Below are positions 35,442 through 43,672 of a stretch of 53,607 bases of DNA, in pieces; within the stretch, counting starts at the first letter, position 1; the number at the start of each line of letters is the position of its first letter. The notes under the pieces were generated by a model. That model made no database searches. It worked only from the letters and a program-made list of their open reading frames with translations, and had not been told where the DNA came from. The DNA lies in contig JBHORC010000029.1 of assembly GCA_042408445.1 (NCBI GenBank), forward strand, positions 1-53,607, in the 5' to 3' direction. This stretch comes from CF-46 sp042408445 (GTDB taxonomy: Bacteria > Chloroflexota > Limnocylindria > Limnocylindrales > CSP1-4). Position numbers and translations under genes: made by a program.

Positions 35442-37645
35442 GGATCACCCGGCTCGCCCTGCGCGACTTCCGCCGCTACCGCGAGCTCGAGATCCCGCTC
35501 GCGCCCGGTCTCACGATCGTCCACGGCCCGAACGAAGCCGGCAAGACCACGATCCAGCGGGCCATCGAGCTCGGCCTGACCCGGAAGGTCACGAGCGGCA
35601 GCGCGGACCTCGATGCCCTGCACTCGTGGGACGCACCGGACGATGCGCGCCCGATCGTCATGCTCGATTTCGAGATCGAGGACGAGGAGCGCGGCGTCCG
35701 CAGCGGCTCGCTCGAGAAGGCGTTCCGGGGCGCGAAGGGCACGGTTCGTCTCGAGCTCGACGGCGAGACGATCACGGACCCGACGCTCGCGGACCAGGCG
35801 CTCGCCGAGCTCACGGGCATCCCGAGCGAGGCCTTTTTCCGCTCGACTGCGTCGGTCCGGCACCAGGAGCTCGCCGACCTCGATCGCGACGAAGCCGCCC
35901 TCCGCGATCGCCTCCAGGCATCGATCAGCGGCGCCGACCGCGGGACATCACGGGCCCGCCGCCTGCTGGATCGCGCCCTCTACGACCTGAACACGAAGGG
36001 CGCGAAGAACCCCGGCCGGCTGAAGGTCGCGGAGGAGACGGTGGACCAGGCCGAGCAGCAGGTCGAACAGGGCGAGCTTGCCCTCGGCCAGCTGGAGCGG
36101 GACCGCGACACGCTCGCTGGCGCACGTGAACGCCGCGCCGAGACCGAGGGCACGCTCGGCGAGCGTCGCTCGCTGCTCGAACAGGCGCGCCAGGCCGAGC
36201 GATTGACCGTCGAACGGGCAACGGCCCAGGAGCGGTTCGAGCGCTACCGCGAGGCGGTCGGGGTCGCGGAGGAGTTGGCGGGCCTCCAGGCCACGCATCC
36301 GTCGGCGGATCCGCTGCCGGTCCTCGACCAGATCGTGAACCGGCTCCACCACCTGGACGGCCGGATCCGCGAGCTCCGCGCCGCGCTCGCCGGCGAGATT
36401 GAGGTCTCGTTCGAGATCCCGCCGCCGCCCAGCTTCCGGCCGATCATCCGGGCCTCGCTCGTGCTCGTCGTCCTTGGTTTGGTCGTTGCCGTCGGCTCGT
36501 TCGCCGCCCGCTTCCTGAACCTCGTCGATCTCGGGCCCGTGCCGCTCTTCATCGGCGGGATCGCCGCCGGCATCGGGTTCATCCTCGCGTTCGTCGCGCG
36601 CTGGCTCCGGCGCAGCGTCCGGGTCCACCAGGAGCTCCGCGACGTCGAGATCGATCGGCGCCTCCGCGGCCGCTCGGAGATGGAGCAGGAGCTCCGTCAG
36701 GCCGAGGCGGACACCGCCCAGCAGCTCGTCACGATCAACCTGTCGGACGTCGCGTCGGCGGAGGCGCTGCTCGCAGCGGAGAAGGAGCACGTCTCGCGGA
36801 TCGACCGGCTCACCGCCCAGCTCGGCGGGCTCGTCGGCCAGGAGCCGCTCGAGACGCTGCCCCGGCTGCGCGACGCCGCCGCCCTCGAGATCGAGCAGAA
36901 GGCACACGCGCTGGAAGCGCTCGGACCGATCGCCAAGGAGCCGCGAGCGCGGGAGCGCCTCGAGGTCGAGGTCCGGGAGCTGGAGGCGGCCCTGGAGCAG
37001 TCCCGCGACGAGGAGGCGAACGCGCGGGCACGGGTCGAGGCGAACAGCGTCGACGCGGAGCAGGTCGCCGCCCAGGCGGAGCACCTCGCCGAGTGGCGGG
37101 AGCAGCTGGGCGTCCTGCGACGGCGGGCGCGCGTCTACGAGCGGACGCTCCGCGAGATCGAGCTGGCGGAGCAGGCGACGATGAAGAGCGCGACCCGCTA
37201 CCTGGAGCGGGTCATGGTGTCGGACATCGACCGGATCACCGGCGGTCGGTACCGGCGGGTCGCGGTGGACGACCGGACCCTGGACCTGAAGCTGTTCGCG
37301 CCGGAGAAGGACGACTGGGTCGACGTCCGCGCCCTGAGCCAGGGCACCCTGGACCTCGTGTTTCTCGCCGCACGGCTCGGCCTGGTGCGGCTCGTGACGG
37401 GCGACCGCCGCCCGCCCCTGATCTTCGACGATCCGTTCGTCACCCTGGACGATGCGCGCGCTATGCGCGCGCTGGAGCTCCTGCGGGACCTCGCCAACGA
37501 TTTCCAGGTGATCTACCTGACGACCTCCGATCGGTACCACGCCGCCGCGGATTCGGTCGTCGAGCTCGACGGCCCCACGGAGGTCGACGACGCTCAACTG
37601 GCGCCAGCTCTGGCGCTCGGCGCAGCCGGAGCGGCCTACGGCTGA
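35438..37645 (+). CDS. SbcC/Rad50-like ATPase with internal membrane segments (YhaN-like)
   Basis: 735 residues. Walker A is GPNEAGKTTIQ (about 29-38). The signature LSQGTLDLVFLAARL and Walker B PLIFDDPFVTLD lie near the C-terminus, separated by long coiled coils. Two strongly hydrophobic segments (about 335-355 and 368-390) interrupt the coiled-coil arm, where Rad50 has its zinc hook. No CxxC hook motif is present. This is the layout of B. subtilis YhaN, partner of YhaO. It suggests an end-processing complex attached to the membrane. The GTG overlaps the nuclease gene stop. Confidence 0.9.
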   Translation: MRITRLALRDFRRYRELEIPLAPGLTIVHGPNEAGKTTIQRAIELGLTRKVTSGSADLDALHSWDAPDDARPIVMLDFEIEDEERGVRSGSLEKAFRGAKGTVRLELDGETITDPTLADQALAELTGIPSEAFFRSTASVRHQELADLDRDEAALRDRLQASISGADRGTSRARRLLDRALYDLNTKGAKNPGRLKVAEETVDQAEQQVEQGELALGQLERDRDTLAGARERRAETEGTLGERRSLLEQARQAERLTVERATAQERFERYREAVGVAEELAGLQATHPSADPLPVLDQIVNRLHHLDGRIRELRAALAGEIEVSFEIPPPPSFRPIIRASLVLVVLGLVVAVGSFAARFLNLVDLGPVPLFIGGIAAGIGFILAFVARWLRRSVRVHQELRDVEIDRRLRGRSEMEQELRQAEADTAQQLVTINLSDVASAEALLAAEKEHVSRIDRLTAQLGGLVGQEPLETLPRLRDAAALEIEQKAHALEALGPIAKEPRARERLEVEVRELEAALEQSRDEEANARARVEANSVDAEQVAAQAEHLAEWREQLGVLRRRARVYERTLREIELAEQATMKSATRYLERVMVSDIDRITGGRYRRVAVDDRTLDLKLFAPEKDDWVDVRALSQGTLDLVFLAARLGLVRLVTGDRRPPLIFDDPFVTLDDARAMRALELLRDLANDFQVIYLTTSDRYHAAADSVVELDGPTEVDDAQLAPALALGAAGAAYG

Positions 37646-37766
37646 CCCCGCGACGTCGGGTTTCGCGGTCGTCGCGTTCGGACTGGCCTCGGCGATCGCC
37701 TGGGGCGCGGGCGACTTCGGCGGCGGCTGGACCGGGCGTCGCGCACCCGTCCTCGGCGTCGCCCTC

Positions 37767-38510
37767 GTGGTCGACTCGGTTGGCGCGGCCGTGATGGTCG
37801 CCGTCGCGCTGCTGATCCACGAGCCCGTTCCCGGCCCGGCGACGCTCGCGCTCGCGGCCATCGCGGGGCTCTTCGCGGTCGGCGGGATCCTCGGGCTCTA
37901 CCAGGGGCTGGCGAACGGCCGGATGGGGGTCGTCGCCCCGGTCACGGGGCTGATCGCCGCCACGCTGCCCGTGGTCGTCGCGTTCGCGTGGCAGGGTCTC
38001 CCGTCGCCGGCGGTGATGGTCGGGATCGCGGCGGCCTTCGTCGCGGTCATCCTCGTGTCGCGGACCGAGGACCCCGCCGGACGTCCGTCGGGCATCGAAT
38101 ACGCGCTCGTCGGTGGCATCGGCCTGGGAATCTTCAACGTCGCGGTCGGCGCGTTCCCCGAGCACCTCGTGGCCTGGCCGCTCGTCGTGATCAAGATCGC
38201 GGCGTTTCTCGCGATCGGGGTCGTCGTCATGGCGACCCGCAGGCCATGGCGCCTACCGGGTTCGATCCTGCCCGCCGCGCTCCTGGTGGCCGGCCTCGAC
38301 CTCGCGGGCAACGGCCTCTACGTGCTCGCCACCCAGGCCGGCCGGCTCGACATCGCGGCGACGCTCAGCTCGCTCTACCCGGTGACGACCGTTGTTCTCG
38401 CGGTCATCGTCCTCCGCGAGCACGTTTCGCGGACGCATCTCGTCGGGATCGTGATGGCCGCCGTCGCCATCACGCTGATCGCCGGGGGTTCGACGACCTC
38501 GACCGTCTGA
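37767..38510 (+). CDS. EamA/DMT-family permease, start uncertain
   Basis: About ten hydrophobic helices in two EamA repeats. The first GTG/ATG in frame is 37767, giving 247 residues but losing TM1. The same frame is open and membrane-like back to at least 37656 (FGLASAIAWGAGDFGGGW), where family members of this type start, yet it has no ATG, GTG or TTG. A non-standard start (for example CTG 37683) or translational coupling to the ATPase stop at 37643-37645 may be used. The second repeat ends in TVVLAVIVLREHV. The substrate is unknown. Confidence 0.82.
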   Translation: MVDSVGAAVMVAVALLIHEPVPGPATLALAAIAGLFAVGGILGLYQGLANGRMGVVAPVTGLIAATLPVVVAFAWQGLPSPAVMVGIAAAFVAVILVSRTEDPAGRPSGIEYALVGGIGLGIFNVAVGAFPEHLVAWPLVVIKIAAFLAIGVVVMATRRPWRLPGSILPAALLVAGLDLAGNGLYVLATQAGRLDIAATLSSLYPVTTVVLAVIVLREHVSRTHLVGIVMAAVAITLIAGGSTTSTV

Positions 38511-39062
38511 CGGGTCGACCCCGCGCCGAACGAGCGGCCGGCGCTCGACAGCTGCGGCGTCCAGCTCCGCCGTGGTCGAGAGGACGTGGACCGCGTCGAA
38601 GCCCTCGGCGGCGAGCGCGGCCACCACGTCTCCCGGCGACGAACCGAGTCGCGCGACGAGACGGAGATGCTGGTCGACAACCTCGGCGGGCACGACCCGT
38701 CCCGGACGAGCGGCGTTTCGGGCGTGGACGTCCGCCGGCGGCATGACGAGCGCCAGGGCGACCGTGGGGGCGCCCGCCGCGTGCGCCAGACGACGAAGCG
38801 AGGACCGAGCGTGCCGCTCGGCGCTCGTGGCGTCGACGACGACGAGCCGGCCGGCGACCAATCGACGGGCGATCTCGCGGTGGAGGATCGCGAACGCGCG
38901 CCGGGTGACGCGCTGGTTCGTCGGGTCGCCCGTGAGGAGTGCGCGCATCTCGTCGGACGACACGATGTCGTCCGCCGTGAACACGCGCCGCGCGAGCGTG
39001 GACTTGCCGGCGCCGGCCGCCCCGATCAGCACCACGAGCGATGGCACGGGGACCTCGATCAT
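38253..39062 (-). CDS. P-loop nucleotide kinase (zeta-toxin/polynucleotide-kinase-like)
   Basis: 269 residues as the frame reads. Residues 1-185 make a compact P-loop kinase: Walker A IGAAGAGKSTLARR, then VSSDEMRALLTGDP, the Walker-B-like LVVVDATSAERHARSSL and the lid RNAARPGRVVPAEVV. It could phosphorylate RNA ends, a nucleotide or a small molecule. Residues from about 185 on are the antisense of the permease gene (258-bp convergent overlap) and look like unfolded filler, so the functional protein ends early. ATG 39062. Confidence 0.8.
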   Translation of the reverse strand: MIEVPVPSLVVLIGAAGAGKSTLARRVFTADDIVSSDEMRALLTGDPTNQRVTRRAFAILHREIARRLVAGRLVVVDATSAERHARSSLRRLAHAAGAPTVALALVMPPADVHARNAARPGRVVPAEVVDQHLRLVARLGSSPGDVVAALAAEGFDAVHVLSTTAELDAAAVERRPLVRRGVDPSDGRGRRTPGDQRDGDGGHHDPDEMRPRNVLAEDDDRENNGRHRVERAERRRDVEPAGLGGEHVEAVAREVEAGHQERGGQDRTR

Positions 39063-39141
39063 GCGCACGGTCGAGGCGGACGGCCGCCGACGCGAGGCGG
39101 GGCCCCGCAACCTCGCGTCGCCCGCCCCGACGCGCCCGCGG

Positions 39142-40005
39142 TCAGGCGGTCTGACGCCGGACCTCCCAGCCGCCAGACTCCGACCGTCGGACGTCGTAGG
39201 CCGGCTGGTCGTACATCGCCGGGCCGCGGGTCACGTGGCCGTTGGCGATCCGGAACCGCGAGCCGTGCCACGGGCATTCGATCTGGTCGCCGACGAGCGT
39301 TCCCTCCGGCAAGGGACCGCCGGCGTGCGCGCACTGGGCGTGGAGCGCCAGGATCTGCTCGCCGTTCCGGATCACGACGAGGTCGTTGATCCCGGCCCGC
39401 AGCTTGGTGGGACCGCCCTCGGGGATGTCGGGCAGCGCGCCGAGGTCCAGGGCGATCCACTTCGCGCCGGCGCCGCGCCAGGCATGGCGGTTGACGTGGG
39501 TGCCGATCAGGTAGACGAGATCACCGCCGATCGCCGCACCCAGCGAGAGCAGCAGGTACCCGACGACGGCGAGGATGACGGCCGGCAGGCGATCCGGAGG
39601 GTTCCCGGCGCGGATCGCAAGCGACAGGGCGTACACGACGAGGGTCACGACCATGATCGTGCCGTGGACGGTCGCCCGGTTCCGGGCGTTGCCGTCGACC
39701 TCGGTGTAGTCGGCGAGGCCCGTGACCGCGGCCGCGACCATGGCGAGGAGCCCGATGACCAGGGCCACGTCGGCGACGACATGCTGGCTGATCAGGTCGG
39801 CAACGATCGAGACCGTGAGCGCACCGACGGGCACATCGGTGACCGCGGCGTGGACGGGATGGCCCAGCCACGTCCCGTTGAGGAAGTTCTGGACCGGGCG
39901 GATGGGATGGAAGAGCGCACCGAGCCAGCGGTGGTTGAAGTCCCCGAACGGCTTCGACCAGCGCGTCTGGGCATCGACGGCGCGATTGATGTAGCGACCG
40001 AGCAT
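39142..40005 (-). CDS. DUF2231 membrane protein fused to a Rieske [2Fe-2S] domain
   Basis: 287 residues. The N-terminal part (about 45-165) has four hydrophobic helices of the DUF2231 type (GHPVHAAVTDVPVGALTVSI). The C-terminal part is a Rieske domain with Cys225-x-His227 and Cys244-x2-His247 (CAHAGG and CPWHG). The hydrophobic topology suggests the Rieske side faces the cytoplasm. It may pass electrons between a soluble donor and the membrane; no partner is next to it. The ATG at 40005 follows AGGAGGTGG. Confidence 0.9.
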   Translation of the reverse strand: MLGRYINRAVDAQTRWSKPFGDFNHRWLGALFHPIRPVQNFLNGTWLGHPVHAAVTDVPVGALTVSIVADLISQHVVADVALVIGLLAMVAAAVTGLADYTEVDGNARNRATVHGTIMVVTLVVYALSLAIRAGNPPDRLPAVILAVVGYLLLSLGAAIGGDLVYLIGTHVNRHAWRGAGAKWIALDLGALPDIPEGGPTKLRAGINDLVVIRNGEQILALHAQCAHAGGPLPEGTLVGDQIECPWHGSRFRIANGHVTRGPAMYDQPAYDVRRSESGGWEVRRQTA

Positions 40006-40123
40006 CGCGCTCCACCTCCTTTGCTCGAGTCTACGACGGCGATTCAGTCGCCGGATCAGGATGCGATCGGCGGGTTCGGAGCCGACCTCCGTCGCCGTCG
40101 CGTTTCGGCTAGCGTTCCCCGCG

Positions 40124-41431
40124 ATGTCCGGCGTCCCGCCCGTCGTGAACGAGCTCGAGCCCGCGACGCCGCTCGCCGATGCCGCGACGCCCGTGCGCTC
40201 CGGCCACGATCAGGGCCGGCCGGACTGGCGCCGGATCATGGTCGTCTTCTGGCTGACCTCGATGGTCGAGGGACTCGGTGTCAGTCAGGTCTTCAGCTAT
40301 CTCGCGCCATACCTCCGGGTCGTCGGCCTGCCCGACGCCGATCGGGCCACGTTCGTCGGGCTCTTCTCCGCGCTGATCTTCGTCGTCGGCATGCCGCTCG
40401 TCCCGTTGTGGGGCGTCTGGGCCGACGTCTATTCACGCAAGGCGGTCATCGCCCGGAGCGCGCTCGTCGAAGCCGTGGTGTTCGTGGGTGTGGCCCTGTC
40501 GCGGGAGCCCTGGCAGCTCGCGGTGAGCCTCCTCCTGATCGGGTTCCAGCTCGGGAACACCGGGGTGATGCTCGCGGCGATCCGCGATTCCGTCCCCCGT
40601 CACCGGATCGGGACGTTGATCGCGATCTTCGGGGTCGCCGGCCCGATCGGCGCCGCGGTCGGGCCGGCCCTCGGCGCGCTGCTCGTGGACGGGCTGGGGT
40701 TCGGCCTGTCGTCGATGTTCTGGTTCTCGGCGGGGCTGTCCGTTGCCACCGCCGTGCTCGTCTGGTTCGGCGCGCCCGAGGTTCGCCCGGACGTCATTCC
40801 GTCCGGCCGCGTCGTGCGGCTCGCCTACGGCGCGCTGCGGGGAGTGCTCGGTGACCCGGCGGTTCGCCGGATCTTCGCGATCTACGGCGTCGCGTTCCTC
40901 GCGAACCAGATGAGCCGGCCCTACCAGGCACTGATCGTCGAGCACATCGTCGGGACGGGTCCGGGTCTCACGTCGTCGATCGGGTTCGTCGCCGGGACGG
41001 CGGCGCTCGTCGGGGCGGCGATCTCACCGATCGGGGGCGTGATCGGCGACCGGATCGGGTTCCGGCCGGTGCTGCTCGCGGCGCTCGGCATCGGCGGGGT
41101 GGCGCTCGTCGCGGTCCCGCTCGTCCCGACCGTTCCGGCGCTCGCCCTCGCGATCCTCGCGTTCACGGCCGCGAACGGTCTCGTGGGTGCGATGGTGTTC
41201 AGCCTGCTCGCGACCGAGGTGCCACCCGAGCGCCGATCCCAGACGCTCAATCTCGTCTACCTCCCGCTCTATGCCGCGGGGATCATCGGGCCGGCCTTCG
41301 GCGGGGCGCTGGCCGGGCGGTTCGGTGCCGGCGCTCCGTTCTGGGCGGGTGCCGCCGTGTTCCTGGTCGGCGCGATCGTCGTCGCCCTCCGCGTTCGACC
41401 GCGCCGGGCGGCCGCGGCGCTGGGGGCCTGA
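40124..41431 (+). CDS. MFS transporter, 12-helix
   Basis: 435 residues, about twelve helices. Motif A is WADVYSRKAVI in the first half and GDRIGFRPVL in the second. The proline/glycine-rich GPIGAAVGPALGALLVDG resembles motif C of antiporters, suggesting efflux. A cytoplasmic N-terminus of about 40 residues precedes TM1. The ATG at 40124 lies 8 nt after TAGCGT, so the mRNA may be nearly leaderless. It converges on the next gene with 1 bp between the stops. Confidence 0.9.
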   Translation: MSGVPPVVNELEPATPLADAATPVRSGHDQGRPDWRRIMVVFWLTSMVEGLGVSQVFSYLAPYLRVVGLPDADRATFVGLFSALIFVVGMPLVPLWGVWADVYSRKAVIARSALVEAVVFVGVALSREPWQLAVSLLLIGFQLGNTGVMLAAIRDSVPRHRIGTLIAIFGVAGPIGAAVGPALGALLVDGLGFGLSSMFWFSAGLSVATAVLVWFGAPEVRPDVIPSGRVVRLAYGALRGVLGDPAVRRIFAIYGVAFLANQMSRPYQALIVEHIVGTGPGLTSSIGFVAGTAALVGAAISPIGGVIGDRIGFRPVLLAALGIGGVALVAVPLVPTVPALALAILAFTAANGLVGAMVFSLLATEVPPERRSQTLNLVYLPLYAAGIIGPAFGGALAGRFGAGAPFWAGAAVFLVGAIVVALRVRPRRAAAALGA

Positions 41432-41432
41432 C

Positions 41433-42356
41433 CTAGCGGGCGGTTGACGGGCGCGGCCCGACGGCCGGCCTCCACGCGAGCAACGGGATCACGGCGAGCA
41501 GCATCGAGAGCCCGCCGTACCAGAGCGCCGGCAGGGCGAGCATGGAGGCGACCGGGACCGTCCACGCCCGGTCGGTTCGAGCGCCCCAGACGACGACGAC
41601 GATCGCGATCGGCAGGCGGATCGCCAGCGGCACCGGCACGGACGCCCAGGTGCCGCTCTTCCCGGCGGAGACGTTGCGGATCACGACGTCGATCCACGTG
41701 CGCCACTCCTCGGGGACCACGAGAAACGAGACGACGACGACCACGGCGGTCGCAGCGAGGGCGATCCCGAGCGCGCGCCACTCCCGCCGAACGGCGAACC
41801 AGAGCAGCCCGATCCCGGGCGTGATCTTCGTGAGCAGGACGAGCGACCAGGTCCAGGGCCAGCGGAACCCGAGGACGATCGCGACCGCGAGCAGCAGCGA
41901 GATATTGCCGCCCGCGACCTCCATGGCCGTGAACGGGAAGAGCAGCCCGACGGCAAGGAGTCGTGGGCCGGTGAGGAACCGGACGGCCGCCAGGAGGACC
42001 GCCGTCCATGCCGCCATGAAGGCCTGCCAGGGCAATGCCGTCAGGGGCGACACGAGCTGGAGAAAGGCCGGCGAGTAGACGTAGGCGATCGGGTCGTTCC
42101 AGTCCGAGTAGAAGTACGGGTCGGCGAGGCGGCTCGCCTGCCAGTAGCAGCGGGCGTCCTGGCCCGTGCCCCAGAGCCGGCCCCACGGCTCGCTGAAGAC
42201 GACGATCGCGACCCATCCGAGGAGCGCGACGGCGAGCCCGACCCACGGCGGCGTCTCGAGGGCCCGCAGCGAAGGCACGCGCCCGGCGGCAGCTCGGCGG
42301 AGGGCGGCAAACAGCCGATCACCGGCCCGGTCGAACGCGATGAGCGGCGTCGTCAC
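41433..42356 (-). CDS. GT87-like polyprenyl-linked mannosyltransferase (DUF2029)
   Basis: About 307 residues with eight or more helices. Between TM1 and TM2 it has the acidic motif GQDARCYWQA and later FYSDWNDPIAYVYSPAF, as in GT-C enzymes of the DUF2029/GT87 family (mycobacterial PimE-like). These use polyprenyl-phosphate sugars outside the membrane. The GTG at 42356 was chosen because GATAAT lies 6 nt upstream; the open frame continues to GTG 42425. The sugar and acceptor are unknown. Confidence 0.85.
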   Translation of the reverse strand: MTTPLIAFDRAGDRLFAALRRAAAGRVPSLRALETPPWVGLAVALLGWVAIVVFSEPWGRLWGTGQDARCYWQASRLADPYFYSDWNDPIAYVYSPAFLQLVSPLTALPWQAFMAAWTAVLLAAVRFLTGPRLLAVGLLFPFTAMEVAGGNISLLLAVAIVLGFRWPWTWSLVLLTKITPGIGLLWFAVRREWRALGIALAATAVVVVVSFLVVPEEWRTWIDVVIRNVSAGKSGTWASVPVPLAIRLPIAIVVVVWGARTDRAWTVPVASMLALPALWYGGLSMLLAVIPLLAWRPAVGPRPSTAR

Positions 42357-42362
42357 CGCCGG

Positions 42363-42368
42363 ATTATC
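42363..42368 (-). promoter_or_regulatory. Leaderless-type -10 element (GT87-like gene)
   Basis: On the minus strand GATAAT ends 6 nt before the GTG at 42356. Confidence 0.5.
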
Positions 42369-42691
42369 GGCTCCTGCGCGGCTCCGACCCGCTCCGCCGC
42401 GGGGTGCGAAGACGACACGGGCCACGTGGCCTGCCGGGGCGACCCGGATCTCGCGTGCCCGCCGCGGATCCTGTCACGCGCTCACCCCGGGAACGTTCGG
42501 CCGCGATGGACCGGCGCTCCGGGCTCGCGTGCGTGGTCGAAGCCCCCGAAGTTGCCTTCTGCGGCTACCACGACGTCACGGCGCGGTCCGGGACCGCCGG
42601 GAACCGGACCAAACGTTCCCCGGGCGTTCGTCTGGCCGGATTTGCTTTTTCGCGGCCGCGCCGCCACGCCCCGCGCCGGCACGGAACTCCC
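42369..42691. other. Gene-free region with an inverted repeat and GGACCAAACG
   Basis: No convincing gene. CCCCGGGAACGTT (42485-42497) and AACGTTCCCCGGG (42612-42624) form a 13-bp inverted repeat with one mismatch, 114 bp apart. GGACCAAACG at 42606-42615 is identical to 33088-33097. A smaller pair CGTGGT/ACCACG lies inside. A structured RNA or a dispersed element is possible. Confidence 0.6.
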
Positions 42692-43672
42692 TCAGCGCGG
42701 CCGCCGCCGCACCACAGCGACTCCCGCCAGGACCACGAACGCGCCGGCGAGCATTGTCAGGACGGCGGCCTCGCGCCGCTCGACGTCGTGGTAGCGCGCA
42801 CCGGGGATGTACAGGACGACGCTCCGGATCCCGCTCGATTCGTCCCAGCCGCCCTCGAGCTCCGGATGGAGCGCGATCGCCTCCTCGAACGTCGCGATCG
42901 TTCCATCCGCGAGTCGGAGCCTGCTGTCGATGAACAGGTCCCGGCCGGAGTACTGGTACGTGTCGCCGTCGGCGAGCAGCGCCTCGTTCGCCAGCAGCGT
43001 CCGCTCGACCTTGTCGACCGCCGTCCCGATCGCGCCCACCAGCACGAGGCTGAGGACGAGCGTCGGGATCGACCGGCCGAGGACCGCCCCGAGCGCGAGC
43101 GCGATCGACGCCGCGAGGACGGCTTCGACCGCGATCAGCAGACCACGCGATCGAAAGCCCTCGAAGCTCGCGTTGATGTCGGTGCCCGGGAACAGCACGC
43201 CCATCAGGGCATCGGCTGTGGCGCCGATCGCGAGCGCGGCGACGAGGACCATCAGCAGGATCGGTGCTGCCCGCTGGACCAGCCACCGGAGTCGCGACGG
43301 GCCGATCGACCAGGCCAGCCGGGCGGTCCCGGACTCCAGCTCGCGGGCGACGATCGGGCCGCCGGCGAGGAGCCCGGCGACGATCGGGAAGACCGGCACG
43401 ATCCCGAGCGAGAGCCGGGCGATCCGCTCGAGCCACGGAAAGAGGCCGGTCTGGCAGGCGAGGACGAAGCCGCCGTCCGAGGCCGCGAGACAGGCCTTGA
43501 ATTCCGGCCGGTTCATCGTCCCGATCACGATCGCGGAGACGATCACGGACGCGAGCGTTGCGCCGACGATCACGACGGTCTCGAAGCGCTGGACCCGGAA
43601 TGACAGGAGCGCGCCGCGGAGCGTCACGCCCCGGAAGCTCGCACCGCGCAGTGACGCGCCGCGCGCCGTCAC
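42692..43672 (-). CDS. ABC transporter permease
   Basis: 326 residues with six hydrophobic regions: TM1 after 20 residues, a cluster around GIVPVFPIVAGLLAGGPIVARELESGTARLAW, and a final helix next to a basic VVRRRPR tail. The GPIVARELESGT segment is typical of ABC-2 exporter permeases. A large loop (about 235-305) lies outside. The N-terminus reads ASLRG-ASFRG-VTLRG-ALLSF, a short run of pentapeptide repeats. GTG 43672 overlaps the ATPase stop (GTGA). The cargo is unknown. Confidence 0.86.
   Translation of the reverse strand: MTARGASLRGASFRGVTLRGALLSFRVQRFETVVIVGATLASVIVSAIVIGTMNRPEFKACLAASDGGFVLACQTGLFPWLERIARLSLGIVPVFPIVAGLLAGGPIVARELESGTARLAWSIGPSRLRWLVQRAAPILLMVLVAALAIGATADALMGVLFPGTDINASFEGFRSRGLLIAVEAVLAASIALALGAVLGRSIPTLVLSLVLVGAIGTAVDKVERTLLANEALLADGDTYQYSGRDLFIDSRLRLADGTIATFEEAIALHPELEGGWDESSGIRSVVLYIPGARYHDVERREAAVLTMLAGAFVVLAGVAVVRRRPR

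Noticed and set aside
42485..42624. Terminal inverted repeats of a small transposable element
   Set aside because: No transposase gene or target-site duplication could be recognised; kept only as an unexplained structured region.
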